A DNA stretch of 64,000 bases from Niabella ginsenosidivorans (GCF_001654455.1 NZ_CP015772.1:4340001-4404000); one strand, 5' to 3'. Shown: positions 1 to 9,122, numbered from the stretch's first letter. Numbers and translations are program-made. The notes: a model not told the origin generated them from the sequence alone.

Positions 1-948
1 CAGCAAAATAATATGTGCCTTTTCTGCATTTTGTTTGCTGCGCTCTATACCAATGCTCTCTATCTGGTCTGTAGTATGTTCCCGGATACCGGCTGTATCA
101 ATCAGCCGGAACAATACTCCGTTTATATTTAACGTTTCTTCAATGGTATCCCTTGTTGTGCCGGCAATATCACTTACTATAGCCCGCTCTTCATTTAACA
201 AGGCATTTAAAAGGGTGCTTTTCCCCGCATTGGGCTTCCCTATAATCGCTACACTAACCCCGTTCTTAATAACATTCCCAAGACGAAAGGAATCCAGCAA
301 CCCTGAAACCCGGGCTCTGAGATCTGAGATCAATTCCTGAAACTGCTCCCGGTTGGCAAACTCCACATCTTCATCACTAAAATCCAGCTCCAGCTCTATA
401 AGGGCCGCAAAATTGATCAGCTGATCCCGTAGTTTGCCAAGATCCCCGGAGAAACCGCCCCGCAACTGCTGCAACGCTGCATGTTGCTGGGCGCGACTGT
501 CGGCAGCAATCAGGTCAGCCACCGCTTCTGCCTGTGCCAGATCCAGCTTTCCGTTTAAAAAGGCCCTTTGTGTGTATTCTCCTGCTTTTGCATTCCTTGC
601 TCCTGCGGTTATGGATGCTTCCAGTATTTTCTGAAGAATATACGGAGAACCATGCCCGCTGATCTCTACCACATCTTCGCCCGTATAGCTTTTTGGGCCC
701 CGGAATATGGTAACCACCACTTCATCTATCAGCTCCGGATCACCGGCATCATCCTTCAATACAGGATGCACAATATGCCCAAAATGCACCGTATGTGACT
801 TTTGACCGGCCAGCTTTTTGCCTTTAAAGATCTTGTCGGCGATCAATATGGAATCAGCGCCGCTAAGCCGTATAATACCAATAGCGCCAATGCCCGGCGG
901 GGTGGCAATTGCAGCAATTGTATCTCCTAAACCAGCAAGTGCATTCAT
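1..948 (-). CDS. mnmE: tRNA modification GTPase MnmE (3' end beyond window)
   Basis: With MnmG, this protein installs the 5-carboxymethylaminomethyl group on wobble U34 of certain tRNAs in the cytoplasm. The visible 316 residues cover the N-terminal tetrahydrofolate-binding domain (start MNALAGLGDTIAAIATPPG), part of the helical domain, and the inserted G domain. In the G domain the P-loop GKPNAGKS lies at about 237-244, the G2 segment GTTRD at about 263-267 and the G3 motif DTAG at about 284-287. Family members are about 455-465 residues, so roughly the last 145, including the C-terminal CxGK-type motif, lie beyond the window. The ATG at 948 was chosen because the family N-terminus begins there; an upstream -7 box sits four bases away. 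The gene reads away from the plus-strand NIPSNAP gene. No frame damage is visible. Confidence 0.97.
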   Translation of the reverse strand, partial: MNALAGLGDTIAAIATPPGIGAIGIIRLSGADSILIADKIFKGKKLAGQKSHTVHFGHIVHPVLKDDAGDPELIDEVVVTIFRGPKSYTGEDVVEISGHGSPYILQKILEASITAGARNAKAGEYTQRAFLNGKLDLAQAEAVADLIAADSRAQQHAALQQLRGGFSGDLGKLRDQLINFAALIELELDFSDEDVEFANREQFQELISDLRARVSGLLDSFRLGNVIKNGVSVAIIGKPNAGKSTLLNALLNEERAIVSDIAGTTRDTIEETLNINGVLFRLIDTAGIREHTTDQIESIGIERSKQNAEKAHIILL

Positions 949-952
949 GCTC

Positions 953-960
953 CAAATGTA
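953..960 (-). promoter_or_regulatory. -7 promoter box of mnmE
   Basis: TACATTTG matches the Bacteroidetes -7 consensus TAnnTTTG and is followed by GAGC and the mnmE ATG. Only four bases separate box and start, so the transcript would be leaderless or nearly so. No clear -33 element was recognised. Confidence 0.5.
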
Positions 961-1117
961 AGCATTCACCGGCAGATACCTGGTAGTGGTGACATTTGCA
1001 GGTTGTTATCAGTAGTTCCCGTATATTCTTATTACTGCCCTTTTATAAAGATGCGGGGTTTATGAACATCCTTTATATTTACACTGCAAACAGGGTTTGT
1101 CTGCTAAAAGAATTTTT

Positions 1118-1900
1118 ATGAAACAATTATTTACCGGGATACTGCTTTTACTGATCGCACCATCCATTGCCAGGGCGCAGCGGGTACCGGCGGTGCGTGA
1201 ATATTATCAGCTGACCGTTTATCATTATTCCACTACCCGGCAGGAAGAAGAACTGGACCGGTATTTGCAAAACGCATTGGTACCGGCCTTACATAAATTA
1301 AGGCTGATGAGAGTAGGTGTTTTTAAGGCACTGGACAATGATACGGCTTTGCAGAAAAAGATCTATGTGCTGATCCCTTTCCGCGGGCTGGAACAATGGT
1401 CGCAACTGGACCAACGGCTATTGCAGGACAATGGTTACCGCCATGCTGCCGGGGATTATATGAACGCACCCAATAAAGCCGGGGCATATGACCGTATGGA
1501 AACCATTTTAATGCGTTCTTTTTCCGGTGCACCAACGCTGGAAGTGCCTCAATTAAAAGGTGACAAAAACGATCGGGTGTATGAATTACGCAGTTATGAG
1601 AGCACTACCGAGAAGCAATTCCGCAGTAAAGTAAAAATGTTTAATGCGGGAAATGAGATCGGTATTTTTAAACGCCTGGGCTTCAACGCTGTTTTTTATG
1701 GCGAAGTGCTGGCGGGGTGCAGGATGCCCAATCTTATGTATATGACCACGCATGAAAACAGGGCCGCAAGAGAACAAAACTGGAAAAATTTTGGCAATGA
1801 CCGGGATTGGAAAAACCTGAATTTGCTGGAAGAATACAAAGACAACGTATCTCATATTGACGTTACTTTTTTAAAGGCAACTCCTTATTCTGATCTTTAA
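1118..1900 (+). CDS. Exported NIPSNAP-domain protein
   Basis: NIPSNAP proteins are ferredoxin-like alpha/beta-barrel dimers of mostly unknown function. This one is 260 residues long. A signal peptide (MKQLFTGILLLLIAPSIARA, then Q) predicts export to the periplasm. The NIPSNAP signature RVYELRSYES lies in the second half, and a related first repeat begins REYYQLTVYHY near residue 30, so the protein seems to hold two tandem dimeric alpha-beta-barrel units. The ATG at 1118 was preferred over an upstream in-frame TTG at 1097 because it starts exactly at the signal peptide. It stands alone: mnmE is divergent and truB follows after 48 bp on the same strand. The physiological role is unknown; the family and export calls are fairly secure. 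Confidence 0.85.
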   Translation: MKQLFTGILLLLIAPSIARAQRVPAVREYYQLTVYHYSTTRQEEELDRYLQNALVPALHKLRLMRVGVFKALDNDTALQKKIYVLIPFRGLEQWSQLDQRLLQDNGYRHAAGDYMNAPNKAGAYDRMETILMRSFSGAPTLEVPQLKGDKNDRVYELRSYESTTEKQFRSKVKMFNAGNEIGIFKRLGFNAVFYGEVLAGCRMPNLMYMTTHENRAAREQNWKNFGNDRDWKNLNLLEEYKDNVSHIDVTFLKATPYSDL

Positions 1901-1948
1901 GGCAACAGAATTTCAATAACGCCGGACGGATGCTTATTTTCGCGGCAC

Positions 1949-2656
1949 ATGAAGAAAGAAGATCTGAAAAATATAGACTTTGCAGAAGGTTCAGTTTTGC
2001 TTATTGACAAACCGCTTGAGTGGACCTCCTTTGATGCGGTACGTAAAGTGCGGAGTCTGGTCCGCATTAAAAAAGTGGGCCATGCAGGCACGCTGGACCC
2101 CCTGGCTACCGGCCTGCTGATCATTTGCACGGGAAAGTTTACCAAGCAGATCCAGGCCTATATGGCAAAAGAAAAGGAGTATACAGGTACTTTTACCCTT
2201 GGTGCGGTTACCCCCACCTATGACCTGGAAAGTGAGCCGCAGGATTTTAAAACATATGCACACATCACCGTTTTTGACATTGAAGAGGCTACAAAAAGAT
2301 TTACAGGAGATATTCTGCAGACGCCCCCGGCACATTCAGCCATCAAAAAAGACGGCAAACGTGTTTACGAGCTGGCCCGTAAGGGTATTGAGGTAAAGCT
2401 GGAGCCCCGGCCTGTTACTATTTCCAGCTTTGAAATAGATGCCACCAATCTGCCGGAGCTTTCTTTTAAAGTAACCTGTTCTACCGGAACTTATATCCGT
2501 AGCCTGGCGCAGGATTTTGGGCAGGCGCTCGGTTGCGGTGCCTACCTAAGCAGCCTGAGGCGTACCCGCATCGGCGAATTTCTTGTGGGAGACGCATTGA
2601 CCATGGAAGACTTTATTGCAGGGATGAAGAATAGGGAAGATACAGTTCATAGTTAA
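1949..2656 (+). CDS. truB: tRNA pseudouridine(55) synthase TruB
   Basis: Isomerises U55 to pseudouridine in the T-loop of tRNAs. The 235-residue protein has the TruB signature GHAGTLDPLATG with catalytic Asp50, the motif I segment LIDKPLEWTSFD at about 18-29, and the family's conserved GTYIRSLAQDFG near 182. The length fits the short bacterial form, in which the C-terminal PUA domain is minimal or absent. A TATTTTCG element, one mismatch from the -7 consensus, lies six bases before the ATG. It converges on tamL, which ends 58 bp downstream. Identity is clear. Confidence 0.97.
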   Translation: MKKEDLKNIDFAEGSVLLIDKPLEWTSFDAVRKVRSLVRIKKVGHAGTLDPLATGLLIICTGKFTKQIQAYMAKEKEYTGTFTLGAVTPTYDLESEPQDFKTYAHITVFDIEEATKRFTGDILQTPPAHSAIKKDGKRVYELARKGIEVKLEPRPVTISSFEIDATNLPELSFKVTCSTGTYIRSLAQDFGQALGCGAYLSSLRRTRIGEFLVGDALTMEDFIAGMKNREDTVHS

Positions 2657-2714
2657 TGGGCATAGCCGGATGGTCAATAGTGATAGCTGAAATCTCACAC
2701 CTCAATGCTGACCC

Positions 2715-5063
2715 CTAAAAAATAAACGGATAACCAATGCCTATCTGTAACTGGCTGCCTTTTATGAACGGATATGCAAAAAAACGGTTCTGATAACTGC
2801 TGTTTTCAGGGCTTGGGCTTGGATCTTTTACCTTATAGGCATAGTCCAGGCGAATGACAAAAAAACCAAGATCTACACGAACGCCGGCACCGGAGCCAAT
2901 TGCAAGATCGGTTCCCAAACGTCCCAGTTTAAAGACCTCATCATTTGTTCCTGCATCTTTTTTAACCAGCCATACATTACCTACGTCTGTAAACAATGCC
3001 CCGTTTACAGGAATACTGCTTATTTTAAACAAAGGCATGCGGTATTCAAAGTTCGCCTCCAGCTGCATATCCCCAAACCGGTCAGGAATACTATAGGCGC
3101 CGGTAAATGTATTTATATAGGAACCCGGGCCCAGCTGGCGCAGCTGCCATGCCCGCATGCTGTTAGGCCCACCGGCAAAATACTGCTTAAAGAAAGGCAA
3201 CTGGAATCTTTTATCAGGATTAGCGGTGGCGCCCAGTTCATACCCTACTCCTGCAAATCCCCGCATTACAAAGGAGGTCTTGGTCCATTTCAGCATCCGC
3301 GCATATTCTATATCCAGCTTTATAAACCGGTAAAGATTATCGTCCAGGAATTTGTTCCGGATCAGTCCCGTTAGCAGGCCTGATTCTTCAAAATTCATCC
3401 GGAGCACATTGGAATTACGGCCGTTCAGGTCGTTCCAGGGCATTGTAAAATTCAATATGGTGGATGTGATCAGCCCGTCATTAAAAAGATTGGCTATAGA
3501 AGGGTTTTGTACGATCAGCCTGTCGAGGCTGTCTCTTTTTATAAGATGCGCATATTCAATATTAGGGATTCTTATCCCCAGGTTATAGGTCCTGTTTTTT
3601 GAAATATAATCCCTGGCACGCCAGGAGAACTCATATCCCCAGGAAGCATTAAACGAGGTAAGGTTAAAAAGGTAGCGCCGGTCTGTGCTGGCCGCGTTCA
3701 AAGTAAAGACAGACCTGAAATTGCCCCGGAAATTTTCTTTAAAAGACTGCATGCCCGGGAAAATAAACCGGGGATAGGAAATAGAGTTCGTTAAGCTGAA
3801 CTGCTGTGTTTGTATGATCTGGCCGGCTGTAAACTGACCCAGTTCTATCATATAGCTGGCATTGGTGGACATGAGGTTGGCTGCCCGGCCAAAATTCCGG
3901 TTCTGCAGGCCCATACTTAACCCGATTCCCACAAAGTTGCCGGTAATCACGCTCTGGCTGTAGCTGCTTTCTACATTTGTTGTAAAACTGTATTTTTTTG
4001 CGGGGATCAGCTTGATGGCGATATCCACACTATCAGAAGAGTCCCTGGGGAGCTGTGCTATATCTACCATGCGCCAGGTGCCTATATTATTTAAACGGTT
4101 CATAGTACGGGAATAGCGCCGTTGATCATATAGCTCGCCCGGTTTAAAATAAACAAGGGGAGGAAATATTTTTGGCTTGAACTTATTTCCCCGTTGTATT
4201 ACCATAATATTTTTTATGTTGGTGGTTCTTATATTTCTTTTGGAGGTATCATTACTGACCGGGTCCACGGTAATTTTTCCTATATAATATTTGCGCAGCA
4301 CCGATGAATCCACAAGCGGCCGCATCCGGATATCCAGGTTAGCCGTTGGGTACAGCCTGCGTTTTCTTAATAATTCCAGCTGCATTGCCTGTTCAACAGG
4401 ATCCAGGGTGGGTTGCAGCAGCGATACATCCAGGGTATCCCACAAACCAAAAAGAAGGGGTCTTGAAAACCGCAGGTACCCGTTATTCCTGTAAAGCTCT
4501 ACAAGACGGTCCATTTCAGATGATACAGGGCCCTGGGCAAAAGGATCTCCTTTCTTAATAAACTGCTTATTAAGATTTTTATCCGTCAGCTGCTGTAAAC
4601 TATCGTTTTGTAAGGTATAGGTAAGAGAATCAATACGGGTAACCTGACCCGGCCAAATATTAAACTGGATAATGGCACGTTTCTGATCTGCTTTTTGTTG
4701 AACGGAGGTCTGATACCGGATCGAATCCCGGAAATACCCCTGCGAATTCAGATAATAATGCATGCTTTGAACAGACTTACTGATCAATCCTGTATCCAGC
4801 CTTGTGGGATCTTTTATTACGGACCAGAATACCTTATCTACTTCTTTTGACTGAAGACTGTCATCTATCTGCCCGGCAAGCCCTGATTCCAGCCTGCTTT
4901 TTTCATCTTTAGAAGATGCTTCTTCAACATTTACTTTTGTTTGGAAAACAAAGGGCTGGCCCTCCGGGTAATGTTTTACCACTGTGAATAATTTACAGGA
5001 AGACAAAAACAACAGTATACCGGCTGCTACAAGGGGAAGAAATGTATTTTTACCAGAAAACAG
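2715..5063 (-). CDS. tamL: BamA/TamA-family outer-membrane lipoprotein (TamL-like)
   Basis: A large Omp85-family beta-barrel protein with N-terminal POTRA-like repeats, predicted to act in outer-membrane protein insertion. The C-terminal half has the bacterial surface antigen barrel, including the FxGGPNSMRAW strand (Omp85 (V/I)RG-type region) and a final strand ending in F. The N-terminus reads LVAAGILLFLSSCK, a lipobox, which fits the Bacteroidetes TamL variety of TamA. Start choice is awkward. The first ordinary start codon in frame is a TTG at 5012, which would cut off most of the signal peptide. A full lipoprotein signal needs a CTG at 5063, directly before FSGKNTF; the next codon up but one is a stop. 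A conventional caller would give 5012. It is divergent from the TrmH-family gene; no tamB neighbour is present. Confidence 0.85.
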   Translation of the reverse strand: MFSGKNTFLPLVAAGILLFLSSCKLFTVVKHYPEGQPFVFQTKVNVEEASSKDEKSRLESGLAGQIDDSLQSKEVDKVFWSVIKDPTRLDTGLISKSVQSMHYYLNSQGYFRDSIRYQTSVQQKADQKRAIIQFNIWPGQVTRIDSLTYTLQNDSLQQLTDKNLNKQFIKKGDPFAQGPVSSEMDRLVELYRNNGYLRFSRPLLFGLWDTLDVSLLQPTLDPVEQAMQLELLRKRRLYPTANLDIRMRPLVDSSVLRKYYIGKITVDPVSNDTSKRNIRTTNIKNIMVIQRGNKFKPKIFPPLVYFKPGELYDQRRYSRTMNRLNNIGTWRMVDIAQLPRDSSDSVDIAIKLIPAKKYSFTTNVESSYSQSVITGNFVGIGLSMGLQNRNFGRAANLMSTNASYMIELGQFTAGQIIQTQQFSLTNSISYPRFIFPGMQSFKENFRGNFRSVFTLNAASTDRRYLFNLTSFNASWGYEFSWRARDYISKNRTYNLGIRIPNIEYAHLIKRDSLDRLIVQNPSIANLFNDGLITSTILNFTMPWNDLNGRNSNVLRMNFEESGLLTGLIRNKFLDDNLYRFIKLDIEYARMLKWTKTSFVMRGFAGVGYELGATANPDKRFQLPFFKQYFAGGPNSMRAWQLRQLGPGSYINTFTGAYSIPDRFGDMQLEANFEYRMPLFKISSIPVNGALFTDVGNVWLVKKDAGTNDEVFKLGRLGTDLAIGSGAGVRVDLGFFVIRLDYAYKVKDPSPSPENSSYQNRFFAYPFIKGSQLQIGIGYPFIF

Positions 5064-5088
5064 GGTTTAAAATTTAATATTTTCGTAA

Positions 5089-5823
5089 ATGCTTAGTAAA
5101 TCTGAAATCAAATATATTCAAAGTTTATTCCAAAAAAAATACCGGGAGGCTGAAAACAGCTATCTTATTGAAGGGCCAAAAATAGTGGATGAAGCGCTGA
5201 AATCTGCCGGAACGGTTGTTAAAAAAATATTTGCATCAACGAATTGGGTGCATCAGCATCAATTGCTTTACCCGCAAATTCAAATGATAGCGGCTGCTGA
5301 TTTTGAATTGCAAAAAATATCACAGCTAAAAACGCCCAACCAGGTTGTTGCCATTGTAGAAAAACCTACACGGCTGCGGCCCGATGCTATGCCCCTGAAA
5401 AGCCTTACGCTGGTACTCGATGGTATACAGGATCCCGGCAACCTGGGCACCATTATCCGCACAGCAGACTGGTTTGGCGTGCCCCAGGTGATCTGTAGCC
5501 CGGATTGTGCCGATATTTATAACAGTAAAGTGGTGCAAGCCACTATGGGCAGCCTATTCCGCATTCCGGTTTACTATGTATCCGTTCCGGAATGGCTGAG
5601 CACACAGCAAACGGAGATCCTCGGCGCCGTGCTGGACGGGGCTCCACTAAAAAAAATAAAGCCTGTAAAAACAGGCATCCTTATCATCGGGAATGAATCA
5701 AAGGGCATACGGGCAGATGCAGCCCGGTTCATCACACAAAAAATAACCATTGAAAGAACCGGTAATGCAGAATCTTTGAACGCAGCAGTTGCCACAGGTA
5801 TCCTGCTTTCGCGCCTGAAATAA
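5089..5823 (+). CDS. TrmH/SpoU-family RNA 2'-O-ribose methyltransferase
   Basis: A SPOUT-class enzyme that transfers a methyl group from S-adenosylmethionine to a ribose 2'-OH in rRNA or tRNA. It is 244 residues long. An N-terminal substrate-binding domain is present (NSYLIEGPKIVDEAL). The three SpoU motifs follow: motif 1 DPGNLGTIIRTADWFG at about 114-129, motif 2 IIGNESKGI at about 197-205 and motif 3 AESLNAAVATGILL near the C-terminus, which together form the trefoil-knot cofactor site. The substrate cannot be told from sequence. The start overlaps no other gene; a TATTTTCG element ends three bases before the ATG. It diverges from tamL, so the two promoters share about 25 bp of AT-rich DNA. 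Confidence 0.92.
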   Translation: MLSKSEIKYIQSLFQKKYREAENSYLIEGPKIVDEALKSAGTVVKKIFASTNWVHQHQLLYPQIQMIAAADFELQKISQLKTPNQVVAIVEKPTRLRPDAMPLKSLTLVLDGIQDPGNLGTIIRTADWFGVPQVICSPDCADIYNSKVVQATMGSLFRIPVYYVSVPEWLSTQQTEILGAVLDGAPLKKIKPVKTGILIIGNESKGIRADAARFITQKITIERTGNAESLNAAVATGILLSRLK

Positions 5824-5862
5824 AATACCGCTGCATTGTTTGCTCAAACAGTATAACAGGTG

Positions 5863-7098
5863 TTACCTGAAATGTACTGCTTTTACAACCTGTATTCTTT
5901 TTACAATATAGGTAGGGATCAGCAACACCAGCAAACAAACCAGAAAAGTGCCTATACAAATAGCGGCTACCTGCCAGGCAGAAATGGACACCGCCGCCTT
6001 GCTAAGGTAGTAGGCGCTTTCATCCAGCTTTATAAAACCGGTCTTTACCTGCAACAGCAATAAACCCAGTGCGCATACGGCGCCTATGGCTATGCCGGAC
6101 AACGTGATCAAAAGACTGTGCCGCAGGAATATTTTCTGTACTGTCCAGTCGGTTGCGCCTAACGCCTTTAAAACGCCCACCATGCGCATGCGCTCCAGTA
6201 CCAGTATGATCAGGCAGGTGATCAGATTAATAACGGCAACTACAATCATGATCGCAATCAGCAGGTTACGTGTAACATCCTGCATATTCAGCCAGTCAAA
6301 AATATTAGGTACAAAAGCTTTAATACTTTGTGCATCCCATTCCTGTGGCATGGAAGGCAGTTGCATCAGCTCATCAGCAACCGTATCAATTTTTTTATAA
6401 TCTTTAATAAATACCTCGTAACCGCCGATCTGATCAGGTTCCCAGTCGTTCAGACGCCGGATCAGCTTTATATCTGCAAGGGCAAATGTTTTGTCGTATT
6501 CTTCAATCCCCGTTTTGTAAATCCCGGTCACTTTCAGCCGGTCGGGCCTTAAGGAATTATCAGGCCGGACAAAATAGATCAGTACACGGCTTCCGGTATC
6601 CAGCTTCATCTGTTTTGCTGTATAGTCGGAAAGCATTATTTCCCGGGCATAGGTAGAATCATTAAAAACCGGCGGGCGCCCTTTTATAATGAACGATCTC
6701 AGGTTATTGAAGTTGTAGGCGCTGTCGACCCCCTTTACCAAAACACCTTCCAGATCGTCCTTTGTTTTTACGATCGCGTACCTTGTTGCAAAAGGCTGAA
6801 TGCTTGCTACCTGCGGGTTTTTCTTTACCTGTGCCACCAAGGCCGGGTTAGCAGTAATGGGCACTTCTTCTGACACTACATACTGATAAGAGGCCATTTC
6901 CTGTATACGGATATGGCCCCAGAAGCTGAAGACCTTTTCGCTTACTTTTTGCTGGAATCCATTGGCAAAAGCCAGTGTAATGATCATTACCGCCACGCTT
7001 ATTGCCGTAGCAATAATGGAAAGCCTTATAATAAACCGCGAAAAAGAGTGCTGTTTGTTAAAGGCTATCCGGTGAGCGATAAAAGAAGTTATATTCAA
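5863..7098 (-). CDS. FtsX/LolE-type ABC transporter permease
   Basis: A 411-residue inner-membrane permease of the MacB/LolCE type. It has one N-terminal membrane helix (about residues 20-48), a large periplasmic MacB-like core domain (about 50-260), then three helices forming the FtsX domain (about 275-405). The signature ERMRMVGVLKALGATDW lies in the loop after the second helix. In LolCDE such proteins release lipoproteins from the inner membrane for outer-membrane sorting; other family members export peptides or regulate cell-wall hydrolases. No ATPase gene is adjacent, so the substrate and partner are unresolved. The ATG at 7098 is well supported by the N-terminal helix. Confidence 0.88.
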   Translation of the reverse strand: MNITSFIAHRIAFNKQHSFSRFIIRLSIIATAISVAVMIITLAFANGFQQKVSEKVFSFWGHIRIQEMASYQYVVSEEVPITANPALVAQVKKNPQVASIQPFATRYAIVKTKDDLEGVLVKGVDSAYNFNNLRSFIIKGRPPVFNDSTYAREIMLSDYTAKQMKLDTGSRVLIYFVRPDNSLRPDRLKVTGIYKTGIEEYDKTFALADIKLIRRLNDWEPDQIGGYEVFIKDYKKIDTVADELMQLPSMPQEWDAQSIKAFVPNIFDWLNMQDVTRNLLIAIMIVVAVINLITCLIILVLERMRMVGVLKALGATDWTVQKIFLRHSLLITLSGIAIGAVCALGLLLLQVKTGFIKLDESAYYLSKAAVSISAWQVAAICIGTFLVCLLVLLIPTYIVKRIQVVKAVHFR

Positions 7099-7167
7099 TT
7101 GTGTGATGAATTTAGGTGGAACGGATACTAATGGCTTTCCGCTTAATCATATTACCCGGTATTACTT

Positions 7168-7668
7168 CTATTTTTCCTTTATCCTTGTTTTTAATTGCTT
7201 AATATCTGTAATGTCTTTAGGTCTGGCATTAGCAAGTTTATCGAATATTAAATCCTCATAACAAATAAACGGAATATTAATATTGCTGAATGTAACATTT
7301 TCCCGTCTATTAAACGCTGCTCTAAAATTTATTTTAGCTTTTAACGTCGGTAAAAAATCAATGGTAAACTTTTCGAGTTCATATTTAAAAAATGAACTTT
7401 TAGGATCGGGAGATGATTCTTCTTTAAATACTGTCACATCCATTCCCAAATCCCCTAATGCCTCCAAAAGTTTAAAATAATTTGAATAGGTAGGATTGTA
7501 CCAAAAATCCAGATCAGGCTTATCTGTATATTGCCCGGCTGAATCCATAGATTTTCTAAAATAGCCGTGCAAGGCTACTGCAGTACCACCAACTATTAAA
7601 TACTGTACAGTATGGTTGTTAAGAATATTGCAAATATTAAGAATAGCTCCGGTTAGGTTGTTTTCCAT
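7168..7668 (-). CDS. Small nucleotidyltransferase-fold protein
   Basis: A 166-residue protein with the minimal nucleotidyltransferase pattern: GGTAVALHG at about 27-35, then an acidic DLDFWYNP about 18 residues on, and a third acidic site FTIDFLPT further down. The C-terminal segment YEDLIFDKLANARPKDITD is typical of AbiEii/MNT-like proteins. Families of this kind often serve as antitoxin or toxin in type IV or HEPN-MNT systems, and some act on tRNA. It is preceded by a small gene that overlaps its start by 16 bp, the arrangement expected of a two-gene addiction module. The region is more AT-rich by eye than its neighbours, suggesting transfer. Function is inferred from fold and context only. 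Confidence 0.7.
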   Translation of the reverse strand: MENNLTGAILNICNILNNHTVQYLIVGGTAVALHGYFRKSMDSAGQYTDKPDLDFWYNPTYSNYFKLLEALGDLGMDVTVFKEESSPDPKSSFFKYELEKFTIDFLPTLKAKINFRAAFNRRENVTFSNINIPFICYEDLIFDKLANARPKDITDIKQLKTRIKEK

Positions 7669-7823
7669 GTTGTGGTTTTAGTAGTTTTTTTCTTTTTAAC
7701 AAAAAAATTGCTACTTAACCGATTGACGAACTCTTCAAATTCAGACAACAACTTTTTATTTTTAACCGGTTTAATATTTGCTTTTAAAGATTCAAAACTT
7801 TTATGTTTGGTTAATGTTGCCAT
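7653..7823 (-). CDS. Small basic protein, possible partner of the nucleotidyltransferase
   Basis: A 56-residue lysine-rich protein (MATLTKHKSFESLKANIKP...) whose last codons overlap the nucleotidyltransferase start by 16 bp. The tail is a run of Lys and Thr. The ATG at 7823 was chosen over an upstream in-frame ATT because it is the only ATG near the start. No family was recognised. Translational coupling with the next gene suggests that the two products work together, as in toxin-antitoxin pairs, but nothing in the sequence shows which is which. Confidence 0.55.
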   Translation of the reverse strand: MATLTKHKSFESLKANIKPVKNKKLLSEFEEFVNRLSSNFFVKKKKTTKTTTWKTT

Positions 7824-7862
7824 TTTTCTTCTTTTTATTCTTAAAATCACACTGGTATAAAT

Positions 7863-8516
7863 CTATTGAAGCTTCTTTGCATCATCCAGAAATTTAGCCA
7901 GCCCGATATCTGTTAACGGATGCTTTAATAAGCCCAAAATAGCATCCAGCGGACTGGTGACCACATGAGCACCTACCTCCGCACAGCGGATGATATGATT
8001 AGCGCTGCGCATGGAAGCAGCCAGTACCTGTGTTTTTAATCCCTGTATATTATAAATATGCACAATTTGTTCTACCAGCTGCACCCCGTCCCAGCCACTG
8101 TCGTCAATACGGCCCACAAAGGGAGATACATATTTTGCGCCCGCCTTGGCGCACAGGATGGCCTGCCCTGCATTGAATACCAGTGTGCAGTTGGTTTTAA
8201 TGCCATTATCTGTAAACCATTTGATGGCTTTTACCCCGTCTTTGATCATCGGCACTTTCACTACAATATTCGGGTGAATGGCAGCCAGCCGCTTGCCTTC
8301 CTCAACAATTTCATCAAATGTGGTACCAACCACTTCTGCACTGATGTCGCCATCCACAATATCGCAGATATCTTTATAATGCTTCACAATGGCTTCCTGC
8401 CCACGAATCCCTTCTTTTGCCATCAATGATGGGTTGGTGGTAACCCCGTCTAAAATCCCTAATGCGTTTGCTTCTTTAATCTGGTCCAGATTGGCTGTAT
8501 CAATAAAAAATTTCAT
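7863..8516 (-). CDS. Transaldolase / fructose-6-phosphate aldolase family
   Basis: A 217-residue class I aldolase of the small transaldolase (type 3B, FSA/MipB-like) subfamily. The Schiff-base lysine is K87 in NIVVKVPM. Other signatures are MKFFIDTANLDQI at the N-terminus, DGVTTNPSLM at about 23-32 and KYVSPFVGRIDD at about 133. The reaction is transfer of dihydroxyacetone units in the non-oxidative pentose phosphate pathway, or fructose-6-phosphate cleavage; residue detail does not settle which. It lies 40 bp downstream of the small nucleotidyltransferase pair on the same strand and has a long gene-free region upstream. Confidence 0.93.
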   Translation of the reverse strand: MKFFIDTANLDQIKEANALGILDGVTTNPSLMAKEGIRGQEAIVKHYKDICDIVDGDISAEVVGTTFDEIVEEGKRLAAIHPNIVVKVPMIKDGVKAIKWFTDNGIKTNCTLVFNAGQAILCAKAGAKYVSPFVGRIDDSGWDGVQLVEQIVHIYNIQGLKTQVLAASMRSANHIIRCAEVGAHVVTSPLDAILGLLKHPLTDIGLAKFLDDAKKLQ

Positions 8517-9021
8517 AGTATTTATTTTAAATTTTTAGTTGCTTGCTATACATTTTCGGAAGTTCATCCTGGCACAGGGCCCCTGATTCCTGCAGCCCGA
8601 ACGCCGTTATTACCGATGAACACTGATCAAACTTAATTCATCAATCATTTCAAACCAAAAAACACTTTAACCGTTTTTCCAAAACTATGCTAAGTTTTTC
8701 ATTCAATGATCTTTTTGACCGAATAACATCCGTTTCCTAAGTAATTTGCAGGAAAGAACCCCGGGATTGAATTTCCCGCAAAATGGCGCTGATCAATACC
8801 ATTAATTTGTGGAAGCCTGACGAAATACAGACAATTAAGGAGTCATCTTCCTGCGTTCCGAAGCTGGAACAGCGCACACAGAATGACATCAAAAAATGTT
8901 TTTTGCAGGGGAAATCCCTCTAAAAATGCAACAAGGCGAAACAGAAATTGTTTAAAAAACAGAGGAAGATTTTGGGGCAAAATGGCAGAGGAAAATACCC
9001 ATGGCCCATAAAATAAAAAAA
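8517..9021. other. 505-bp stretch without a supported gene
   Basis: This gap separates the transaldolase start from the SRP RNA. It contains one short plus-strand reading frame at 8783..8923 (46 codons, MALINTINLWKPDE...), with no ribosome-binding site or recognised family. A weak GGGATT/TTTCCC dyad lies around 8763-8779. I see nothing else that can be supported. Confidence 0.4.
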
Positions 9022-9022
9022 A
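9009..9022 (-). terminator. T-tract after SRP RNA
   Basis: Directly after the closing stem of the SRP RNA, the minus strand reads T8-A-T4. The RNA's own terminal stem followed by this U-run would act as an intrinsic terminator. Confidence 0.6.
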
Positions 9023-9117
9023 GGCAGGCTACTCACATCGCGCCGCTACAACCACCTATCCTTGCTGCCTTCCGACCCTGGGGAGTTTCGGTAGGAGCTG
9101 GCCGTATAAGACCTGCC
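9023..9117 (-). ncRNA. ffs: Signal recognition particle RNA (4.5S type)
   Basis: The RNA core of the signal recognition particle, which binds Ffh and targets membrane proteins. On the minus strand the conserved apical domain reads CAGGGTCGGAAGGCAGCAAG, covering the GGAA tetraloop and the asymmetric Ffh-binding loop. The ends pair: GGCAGGT at the 5' end with GCCTGCC at the 3' end. A run of eight T follows immediately. Upstream, TATATTTG at 9123-9130 matches the -7 consensus and would start transcription at about 9117. End positions are good to a few bases. Confidence 0.9.
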
Positions 9118-9122
9118 GGCGG

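Noticed and set aside
8783-8923. 46-codon small gene
   Set aside because: No ribosome-binding site, family or conserved context; AT-rich intergenic DNA gives such frames by chance.
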